Of a stretch of 64,000 bases of DNA, positions 57,631 to 64,000 are shown piece by piece. Made by a program: the position numbers and the translations under genes. The stretch spans positions 62,001 through 126,000 of the forward strand of contig BNCN01000008.1 of assembly GCA_014656495.1 (NCBI GenBank). The letters run 5' to 3'. The DNA comes from Comamonas sp. KCTC 72670. Lineage in GTDB: Bacteria > Myxococcota > Myxococcia > Myxococcales > Myxococcaceae. Positions within the stretch are counted from its first letter, which is position 1, and every line of letters starts with the position of its first letter. The notes under the pieces are model-generated. The model did not search any database. It was not told the DNA's origin and saw only the letters and a program-made list of their open reading frames with translations.

Positions 57631-58344
57631 TCAGGCGTCTTCGTTGGGGCCCAAAAGACGCGGCCGGTCGTTGCCCCGGTTGCCCTGCGAGCGCCGCCGG
57701 AGGGCGTCGCGCCAATTGGCGGTCAGCAGCGGACACTCCGCGAGCGCGGCGGCCGCCTCCGGGGCATGCCCGTGCATCGCGTGGTTGGCGAACGCGACGG
57801 TGAAGGCCGGGCAGGGGCGCTCCAACAGCTCCAGCGTGTCACCGGCCTGGACGAGGCCTTCCTCGAGCACGCGGTAGTACCAACCGGTGCGGCCCGTCTG
57901 CTGGAGCAGCAGCGCCAGGTCTCTGCGTTCCCAGCGGCGCGCGGGCTTCCAGCACGGCTGACGGGGCTGGGAGACCTGGACGCGGGCCTGGCCCACGCGC
58001 AGCACGTCTCCGATGCAGATGTCCGCTTCCGTGCCGTGGGAGAACACCCAATTCTCGCCGAACGCGCCCGGGCCGATGTCGTCGCGCGCGAGGCGTTCAC
58101 GCCAGAAGTCGTAGTGGGAGCGCGGGTAGGCGAGGACGGCTTTCTCCGGGCCACCGTGGACCTTGCGGTCCGCCTGTCCGTCACCGGCGAGGCCCGTGGC
58201 CGACAGCCACACCGGGCCTGTCACCGGGTCCTTGAAGATGGCGCTGGTCCAGGGGCGCTCCAGGGGCGCGCTGGCGCCATGCGTCCCCATAGAGCGGGGC
58301 AGTCCCACTCGCTGCGACAGGATGCGCGTGACGGAGGTGTCCAT
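57631..58344 (-). CDS. MOSC-domain protein (YiiM-like)
   Basis: 237 residues from ATG 58344. MOSC domain about 40-165: ATGLAGDGQADRKVHGG, PGAFGENWVF, GDVLRVGQARVQVSQPRQPC with the conserved sulfur-carrying cysteine, and a YiiM-type C-terminal helical part. YiiM relatives reduce N-hydroxylated bases with molybdenum cofactor. Soluble. The longer frame to 58503 is shadow. Confidence 0.93.
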   Translation of the reverse strand: MDTSVTRILSQRVGLPRSMGTHGASAPLERPWTSAIFKDPVTGPVWLSATGLAGDGQADRKVHGGPEKAVLAYPRSHYDFWRERLARDDIGPGAFGENWVFSHGTEADICIGDVLRVGQARVQVSQPRQPCWKPARRWERRDLALLLQQTGRTGWYYRVLEEGLVQAGDTLELLERPCPAFTVAFANHAMHGHAPEAAAALAECPLLTANWRDALRRRSQGNRGNDRPRLLGPNEDA

Positions 58345-58740
58345 CGCTCCGGGACAAAGCAGGCGCGCGGGGCGCTGTCCAGCGCGGGCGGCTCTGTGCG
58401 TTGGAGTGTGCCCCTTGGGGGTTCGTGCGAGGCGGGGCACGCCACGGTGCCGCGGGCGGCGCTGCGCCTGGGGCTGATGCCGATGCGGCGCGAGTCCGCG
58501 CATTTCGCTGCGATGCGAGCAAGGCGGCGCCTGGCGGGCGCCGACACGACGTGCGTCGAGTCACACGAGGGAGCGCACACATTGCTGCGCTGGGGGGGGG
58601 CGTCCATGCGGCGTGAGCCTCCGCGTCCGGCTGCGGTGGGCGCCACTTCGGCGCGAACAGGGGCGCGTCAAGGCGCCGAGCGAATTGCTGCGGCGTGGAC
58701 GCGCCCAGCGGCACGCGTCGCCGCACGCAGGCCCTGCCAT
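58345..58740. other. Non-coding stretch before the tandem repeat
   Basis: About 400 bp between the MOSC start and the 70-bp repeat. Very GC-rich; contains a run of ten G at about 58591-58600. Open frames on both strands lack ribosome sites and look like shadows. No gene supported. Confidence 0.4.
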
Positions 58741-58900
58741 GGGCCGCAGGCGCCGCTGCTCCTCGGCAGCTGAGACGGCAAGAAGTCGGGTCGCAGGAGC
58801 ACCCCGCTGTGGGCCACAGGCGCCGCTGCTCCTCGGCAGCTGAGACGGCAAGAAGTCGGGTCGCAGGAGCACCCCGCTGTGGGCCACAGGCGCCGACGCT
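58741..58900. repeat. 70-bp tandem repeat, 2.3 copies
   Basis: Units at 58741-58810 and 58811-58880 differ by one base (position 6: G or A), with a third partial unit from 58881 that diverges after ~15 bases. Each unit contains a small inverted repeat GCTGC-tcctcg-GCAGC. Length 70 is not a multiple of three, so not a coding repeat. Near-identity suggests recent duplication by slippage or recombination. Confidence 0.9.
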
Positions 58901-59001
58901 CCCCGACAGGCTTCAACGGTTGCGCTGTGGAGCGGCCAGCACCAGGGCGCCGCGTGGAACGCGACCCCTGGCGCTGTCATGTTCATCGAAGGCCGATGGT
59001 G

Positions 59002-59643
59002 TCAGTAGCCCGTGCCCGCGTCGTTCAGGCCGCCCGAGGGCGCGGGAACGGTGTTGGACGTGCCGGTTCCCGTCGTGGATCCGGCTCCCGGCGTGGTTCC
59101 GACTCCCGGTGTCGTGCCGACTCCCGGTGTCGTGCCCACTCCCGGCGTGGTTCCGACTCCCGGTGTCGTGCCGACTCCCGGTGTCGTGCCCACTTCCGGC
59201 GTGGTTCCGACTCCCGGTGTCGTGCCCACTCCCGGCGTGGTCCCCAGGCCGGAGCCACCGGTGCCGGCGTCCGCGCCGTACGGCGTCGTTCCCGGCACGC
59301 CGGAGGTCGTGCCTTCCGCACCCGTACTGTAGGGCGTGGTGTTCGGGACACCTGAGCCGCCCGTCCCCGGCGTCGTCGTCCCCGGCGTCGTCGGGGTCGT
59401 GCCCGGCGCGGTCGTGCCCGGCGCGGTCGTCGTCGAACCCGGCGTCGCGCCCGGCGTCGTGGGCGTGGTGGGCGTGGGGGAGGTATTCCCGGGCGCGGTG
59501 CCCGGCGTCACAATCTGCCCGCTGTTCGGGTCCACCTGCGCCACCTGCACGGGCGCCTCCGTCGCGCTGCAGGCGGTCCCCAGCGCCAGGGTGCCCGCCA
59601 GTGCACCTGCCCACAGCCAACCCCGCGTCATCTGCTTCGCCAT
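59002..59643 (-). CDS. Lipoprotein with GTTPGV hexapeptide repeats
   Basis: 213 residues from ATG 59643; signal peptide and lipobox TAC (about 23-25). After a Thr/Pro/Gly-rich part with PGTGGSG, nine tandem hexapeptides GTTPxx (mostly GTTPGV) occupy about 134-187, encoded by near-identical 18-bp DNA repeats at roughly 59080-59245. Disordered, probably a surface spacer whose length varies by slippage. It starts 28 bp after the MMPL transporter stop on the same strand, so likely co-expressed with it. Confidence 0.8.
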   Translation of the reverse strand: MAKQMTRGWLWAGALAGTLALGTACSATEAPVQVAQVDPNSGQIVTPGTAPGNTSPTPTTPTTPGATPGSTTTAPGTTAPGTTPTTPGTTTPGTGGSGVPNTTPYSTGAEGTTSGVPGTTPYGADAGTGGSGLGTTPGVGTTPGVGTTPEVGTTPGVGTTPGVGTTPGVGTTPGVGTTPGVGTTPGAGSTTGTGTSNTVPAPSGGLNDAGTGY

Positions 59644-59671
59644 GTTGCTCCCTCCGTCGTGGGTGTGTGTT

Positions 59672-62206
59672 TCAACTCGCGTGCGTGGGCTCACCGCGTC
59701 CCGTGGGGCGCGGCGGCTTCGTCTCTTGTGAGTCCTTGCGGCCCGGATGGCGTCGCAGCCTGCGCTCGGACAGCATCAGCAGCAGGGCCGGGAAGGCCAC
59801 CAGCATGACAAGGAGGTTTGTGGCGAAGCCCAGATTGGCAAGTGCGCCAATCGAGTTGAGGCCCGGGTGGTCGGCGAGGAAGAGGGCACCGAAACCCATC
59901 GCGCTCGTCAGCAGACCGCCGCAGATGGCCTTCCCCGTCTCCGAATACACCGACACGAAGTCATTCCCCGGTGAGGACAGCCGCGTCAGCAGATGCACGC
60001 CGGCGTCCACCGTCGTTCCGATGAGAATCGGGATGACGAGGATGTTGAGGTAGTTGAACTCCAGTCCCAGCAGCGGCATCAGGCCCAGCAGCGCCACCAG
60101 GGACACCACGGTGGGCGCCATGCACAGCAGGGCGATGCGCAAGCCGCCCAGCGTCAGCCACATGGCCAGGAGGACGGCCAGCGTGGTGCCGCCCAGGATG
60201 AGCGGCGCCTCGTGTGTCACCATGTCGAGGATGTCCGCCATCACCATGGACTCGCCCGCGGCGGAGACGCGCGTGCTGTCCGGGGTCCCCACGCCGCGTA
60301 TCTCCCGCGCCAGCGCGCGGACCGCCATCCCGTCCGACTGGTCCACCGCCGGGTACACCATGACGAAGCCGCCCGGCGCGCCTTCACGTCCCACGAACTG
60401 CTGCCGCACGCTCGGCGGCAGGTCGGCGCGGGTGAAGGGCGGCGCGGCGGCCTGCTCGCGCAGCACCGCCACCTGCTCGCGTTGCTTCGCGTCCAGCCGG
60501 TCCTCGGGGACGCGCTCCAGCAGGCGGCCGATGTCCTGGAGGACGCGCTGCTTGCGTGGCTGGTCCTCGGGCACGAGCGAGGAGAGCGAGGCGACGAAGT
60601 CGATGGTGGAGTCCTTGCCGCGCTCCCGCTGCCGCGCGTGCAGCCGCTCCACCATCGCCTGCTCCTCCTCGGGCGTGCGGGTGAGGACCACCACGGGCGT
60701 CTGGGAGTAGCCGATGAGCCGGTTGACCTCGCGGTCCAGCACGAAGGACGGCAGGTCCTGGTCCTCGAGTGAGCCGAAGTCGAAGTCGAAGCGCACGCGC
60801 CCCGTCTGGCTCAGCAACCCCAGCAGCACCACCGCGGACATCACGGTGATGACGTGGCGGCGACGCAGCAGCAGGTGGCCCATGGGCGAGCGCGTGGTCG
60901 TGACGGACGCGCGCCGCGGCTTCCACCCCAGGCGCGCGGCCAGGCCCAACATCGCCGGCAGCACCAGCACGTAGGCGGCGATGAGCACCACCATGCCCAC
61001 GCCCGCGATGATGCCGAACTCGTGGAACGCCCGGAAGCGCGAGGTCCCCAGCACGAAGAAGGTGATGGCCGCCACCAGCGCCGACACGAGCGCCGCGCCG
61101 CCAGTGTGCGTGAAGGACGCGCGCGTCGCGTCGACGGAGGTGTGGCCCTCGCCGCGCAGGTGCAGGTAGCGCCCCAGCAGGTGGATGCCGTGCTCCACGC
61201 CCAGGCCGCCCAGAATCGCGCCGAGGAAGCCCGTCAGGAGGTTGACCTCACCGAAGGCGAGCGCCACCAGGCCATAGGTCCACGCCAGGCCCGCGCCCAC
61301 GGGCGTCAGCACCATGCCCACGGCCAGCGCGCTGCGGAAATGGAACAAGAGGTAGAGGAGCATCAACGCGGTGGCCACGGCGGAGGCCACGCCGATGTCG
61401 CGCGCAATCTGCTTCTGCTGGTCCAGCTTCTTCTGGAAGGTGCCGGTGATGGCCGCCTTGAAGCCGGGCCCGTACCGGGACAGGTCCTCCGAGGCCAGCA
61501 GCTCCCGCACCTCATCCGTGACCTTGCGCGAGAAGCCCAGGTCCGCGGACGTGGTGTCCGGCTTCGCCAGCAGCACCACGCGGCGCTGCGACGCATCCAG
61601 GTAGTAGTCCCCCTGGCTCGATGACATCCGCAGCCCTGCGCCGCCCGCGTACTTCGCCTCCAGGTCGGAGAAGTCCAGCGACGGGGGTTCTTCCTCCACC
61701 AGCGGCACGTAGAGCGGATTGGCCCGCTGCTGCTCCCACTTGAGCCGCGCCTCCAGCCGGCGGTGCACCTCCTGGAGGTCCTCCTCCGACAGGAAGTACA
61801 GCGCCCGGTCGCGGAAGAAGGCGCCGGGGCGCTGCACCTCGACGAAGCGGATGCCCGGCAGCGCCTCCAGCTTCGGGGCCAGGTCGTTCGCGAAGCGCTT
61901 CAACGACTCGGGGTCTCCGCCTTCACCCACCACCGCCACCCAGCCGAGCGCGCCGAAGCGCTGCTCCAGCTCGTGCAGGTCCTGCACGCTCTCGAACGAG
62001 GACGGCAGCAGGTCCACCAGGTTGGCGTTGAGGTGCAGCCCGCGCGCGAGGAGCCCGCCGCCCACGGCCAGCACCAGGGCCAGCAGCAGCGCCACCACCG
62101 GCCGCTGGTGGGTGTGCGCCGCCAACGCGCCGAGCATCCGCTCCACACGCCCCATCCACCTCGGCTCATCCGAGGGTGAGGTGTCGTTGAGATGTGGTTC
62201 CATCAT
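59672..62206 (-). CDS. MMPL/RND-superfamily transporter
   Basis: 844 residues. Two halves, each with a large periplasmic domain and a bundle of helices: one helix near residue 40, a periplasmic part (65-290), five to six helices (300-440), then the second half with the same plan (from ~450). The first bundle has [14 protein letters not shown] and the second [14 protein letters not shown], the charged-helix positions of proton-driven RND/MMPL proteins. Likely exports lipids or hopanoids. Starts at ATG 62206 or 62203. Divergent from a paralogue at 62601 and upstream of a repeat lipoprotein. Confidence 0.92.
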   Translation of the reverse strand: MMEPHLNDTSPSDEPRWMGRVERMLGALAAHTHQRPVVALLLALVLAVGGGLLARGLHLNANLVDLLPSSFESVQDLHELEQRFGALGWVAVVGEGGDPESLKRFANDLAPKLEALPGIRFVEVQRPGAFFRDRALYFLSEEDLQEVHRRLEARLKWEQQRANPLYVPLVEEEPPSLDFSDLEAKYAGGAGLRMSSSQGDYYLDASQRRVVLLAKPDTTSADLGFSRKVTDEVRELLASEDLSRYGPGFKAAITGTFQKKLDQQKQIARDIGVASAVATALMLLYLLFHFRSALAVGMVLTPVGAGLAWTYGLVALAFGEVNLLTGFLGAILGGLGVEHGIHLLGRYLHLRGEGHTSVDATRASFTHTGGAALVSALVAAITFFVLGTSRFRAFHEFGIIAGVGMVVLIAAYVLVLPAMLGLAARLGWKPRRASVTTTRSPMGHLLLRRRHVITVMSAVVLLGLLSQTGRVRFDFDFGSLEDQDLPSFVLDREVNRLIGYSQTPVVVLTRTPEEEQAMVERLHARQRERGKDSTIDFVASLSSLVPEDQPRKQRVLQDIGRLLERVPEDRLDAKQREQVAVLREQAAAPPFTRADLPPSVRQQFVGREGAPGGFVMVYPAVDQSDGMAVRALAREIRGVGTPDSTRVSAAGESMVMADILDMVTHEAPLILGGTTLAVLLAMWLTLGGLRIALLCMAPTVVSLVALLGLMPLLGLEFNYLNILVIPILIGTTVDAGVHLLTRLSSPGNDFVSVYSETGKAICGGLLTSAMGFGALFLADHPGLNSIGALANLGFATNLLVMLVAFPALLLMLSERRLRRHPGRKDSQETKPPRPTGRGEPTHAS

Positions 62207-62600
62207 GGGCCTGACGCCACCCGCCGCGACCCGGCCCTTCCGGTCACGCGGAGGGCGGAGCGGCTTCCCCTCCCTCGTGTGCTCGCATGCGCGGGCACGT
62301 GATGCGGGGGAACGTGCCCATGCCGGGGGTACGATGCAGGCGTCCACGTCTGCCTGTCTGCCCACCAGGTAGGGATATCTGACGGCGCCTCGGGGCCGCC
62401 CTCGAGCCGTCCCGCCCTCGGAGGCAGCCGCGTGTCAGCCACCGCGAGCGGACGAGCATTCGCTCGGCGCACGCGTTAAAAGGGGCAGGTGATTCGCAGC
62501 CTTACTTTCCGCCTCACGGCATAAACGCGTTGACTCTCCCGTTAGCGCGTGCCCAAGGTGTCCGGCGATTCGGCCAATCAACACATGCAGGTGTCGCAAC
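62207..62600. other. Intergenic region between divergent MMPL genes
   Basis: 394 bp holding both promoters. The right end is more AT-rich and has TTGACT at 62530-62535, a possible -35 for the plus-strand gene, but no matching -10 is clear. ACAC-atgcag-GTGT at about 62581-62594 is a short inverted repeat close to the ATG. No gene seen. Confidence 0.4.
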
Positions 62601-64000
62601 ATGAGTGAGAAGCGTTGGTCGGAGCGGTTCGAAGGAGCCATGGGCCGCCTGGCCGTGCGGAACCACCGGAGGCCCTTTCAGGCGCTGCTCCTGGCCTTGG
62701 TGCTCACCGCGCTGGGGGGCTTCTTCGCCCGGACGCTGACCCTCAACGCGGACTTCGTGGGGCTGCTGCCGAAGGGCTTCCCCAGCGTTCAGGACATCGA
62801 GAAGCTGCGCAAGCGCTTCGGTGGCCAGGGCAACGTGGTGGTGGTGGGCATGGGGGCGGATCCGGAGGTGCTCAAGCGCTTCGCGGATGACATGGCGCCC
62901 AAGCTCGGGGCGCTGTCGGAGATCCGCTACGTCTCCCACCAGCGGCCGCGCGCCTTCTTCGACGAGCACTCGCTGTACTACGTGGATGTCGAGGACCTGG
63001 TGACCATCCAGGACCGCATCGACGCGCGCATCCTCTGGGAGAAGCAGCAGGCCAACCCGCTCTTCGTGCCGCTGGTGGAGGAGGCGCCGCCGTCGGTGGA
63101 CTTCTCCGACATCGAGCAGAAGTACACCGGCCGCGCCAACCAGCGCCTCTCCGGTCAGGGCGACCTCTATTACATCAACCCCACCGAGCGCATGGTGGTG
63201 CTGATGGCCAAGCCGCGGGGGAGCGCCGCGGACCTGGACTATTCGAAGAAGGTCGTGAGCCAGGTGGAGGACTTCCTGGCGGCGCAGGACCTGTCCCCGT
63301 ACGGGCCCGGCTTCAAGACGGCCGTCACCGGCACCTTCAAGAAGAAGATCGACCAGCAGCGCGTCATCGTCGGGGACCTGGGGAGCGCGTCCTCGCTGGC
63401 CATGGTGCTGCTGCTGGCGTACCTGGCCTTCCACTTCCGCAGCGCGTTGTCGGTGGGCCTCACCATGGCGCCGGTGCTGGCGGGTCTGGGCTGGACGTAC
63501 GGCTTCGTGGGGCTGGCCTACGGGCAGGTCAACCTGCTGACGGGCTTCCTGGCGGCGGTGCTGGGCGGCCTGGGCGTGGAGCACGGCATCCACCTGCTGG
63601 GGCGCTACACGACGCTGCGCTCGGAGGGGATGAGCTCCGAGGAGGCGGTGGACGAGTCCTTCCGGCACACCGGCTTCTCCGCGCTCATCGCGGCGCTGGT
63701 GGCGGCGCTCACCTTCCTCAGCCTGGCCATGTCGGAGTTCAGGGCGTTCCGCGAGTTCGGCATCATCGCCGCGGTGGGCATGCTGGTGAGCATCTTCTCC
63801 TACGTGCTGCTGCTGCCCGCGCTGCTGGGGCTGGCCACGCGCTTCGGCTGGTCCCCGCGGGTGCAGCAGGAGAGCGCGGCCGGGCCGCTGAGCCTGCTGG
63901 CGCGCTGGCTGCCCCGTTCGTACCGGGGCGTGGGCATCGTGGTGGGTGTGGGCGTGCTGGCGCTGGTGTCGCAGGCGTACCGGATCTCGTTCAACTACGA
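62601..64000 (+). CDS. MMPL/RND-superfamily transporter, partial
   Basis: At least 466 residues from ATG 62601; the frame is open at the window end, so the C-terminal half is missing. Helix near 25-45, periplasmic domain 55-250, then a helical bundle with [18 protein letters not shown]. It matches the divergent gene at 59672 throughout (e.g. DFVGLLPKGFPSVQDIEKL against [19 protein letters not shown]), so they are paralogues arranged head to head. Same kind of export function expected. Confidence 0.92.
   Translation, partial: MSEKRWSERFEGAMGRLAVRNHRRPFQALLLALVLTALGGFFARTLTLNADFVGLLPKGFPSVQDIEKLRKRFGGQGNVVVVGMGADPEVLKRFADDMAPKLGALSEIRYVSHQRPRAFFDEHSLYYVDVEDLVTIQDRIDARILWEKQQANPLFVPLVEEAPPSVDFSDIEQKYTGRANQRLSGQGDLYYINPTERMVVLMAKPRGSAADLDYSKKVVSQVEDFLAAQDLSPYGPGFKTAVTGTFKKKIDQQRVIVGDLGSASSLAMVLLLAYLAFHFRSALSVGLTMAPVLAGLGWTYGFVGLAYGQVNLLTGFLAAVLGGLGVEHGIHLLGRYTTLRSEGMSSEEAVDESFRHTGFSALIAALVAALTFLSLAMSEFRAFREFGIIAAVGMLVSIFSYVLLLPALLGLATRFGWSPRVQQESAAGPLSLLARWLPRSYRGVGIVVGVGVLALVSQAYRISFNY

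Noticed and set aside
58668..58916. Protein encoded by the 70-bp repeats
   Set aside because: The unit length is not a multiple of three, so successive units fall in different frames; no ribosome site.
59080..59245. Possible CRISPR array
   Set aside because: The short regular units are 18-bp coding repeats in frame with a lipoprotein, without unique spacers.
62530..62535. Sigma-70 promoter from TTGACT
   Set aside because: No -10 hexamer at suitable spacing; kept only as a note in the intergenic entry.

Overview
The window reads as a high-GC deltaproteobacterial chromosome of the myxobacterial type (Myxococcus, Corallococcus or a relative). This is inferred from several signs: very high G+C, a protein with a C-terminal MYXO-CTERM-like anchor, a Ser/Thr kinase with a long linker and C-terminal membrane anchor, a PilT paralogue, many lipoproteins, and a lipoprotein toxin/immunity pair of the kind myxobacteria use against siblings. 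No rRNA, CRISPR array, insertion sequence or phage structural gene was seen.

Layout. 86-6181: short-chain dehydrogenase, two lipoprotein genes, a hypothetical, an MgtE magnesium transporter and another lipoprotein. 6290-8710: an odd accessory strip with five tRNA-like genes, most with non-standard features, and two copies of a small cassette (tiny ORF, hairpin, terminator) each placed just before tRNA-like genes, interrupted by a VOC protein and an AraC regulator. 8737-11846: a three-gene operon that looks like a tripartite alpha-helical pore-forming toxin of the HBL/NHE/SMH type. 12133-18451: glycosyltransferase-like protein, RraA-like protein with an aldo/keto reductase, HemL, and a Ser/Thr kinase. 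18470-22696: outer-membrane protein, multi-GAF histidine kinase, PEBP protein. 23083-25822: Fo part of ATP synthase (AtpZ-like, an AtpI-like protein, AtpB, AtpE, AtpF) without the F1 genes, followed by YchF. 27090-33327: small membrane protein, a glycine-rich surface protein, an AIM24-type protein, a secreted protein and a phosphoesterase. 33400-37737: PilT paralogue with an apparent CTG start, a DUF4419 protein that looks short at its N-terminus, a receiver-like regulator, an HExxH protein and a YiaAB protein. 37849-43387: LysR, a LysM hydrolase, a phosphatase/phosphoribosyltransferase-kinase pair, and a LOR/SDH-domain protein. 43404-47784: Cys-rich lipoprotein, acyl-CoA dehydrogenase, SPFH protein. 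48095-49977: a degraded tRNA-Phe-like gene, then a SitA-like lipoprotein toxin and its candidate immunity gene. 50005-58344: coiled-coil lipoprotein, a subclass B1 metallo-beta-lactamase, methyltransferase, GlgX, hypotheticals, MOSC protein. 58345-64000: a 70-bp tandem repeat, a hexapeptide-repeat lipoprotein, and two divergent MMPL/RND paralogues, the second running off the end.

The best candidates for something new are the tRNA-like/tiny-ORF strip next to the tripartite toxin, the phosphatase plus phosphoribosyltransferase-kinase operon, and the Ser/Thr kinase carrying about six acidic-threonine repeats. All function calls come from reading the translated sequence by eye; no database search was run.
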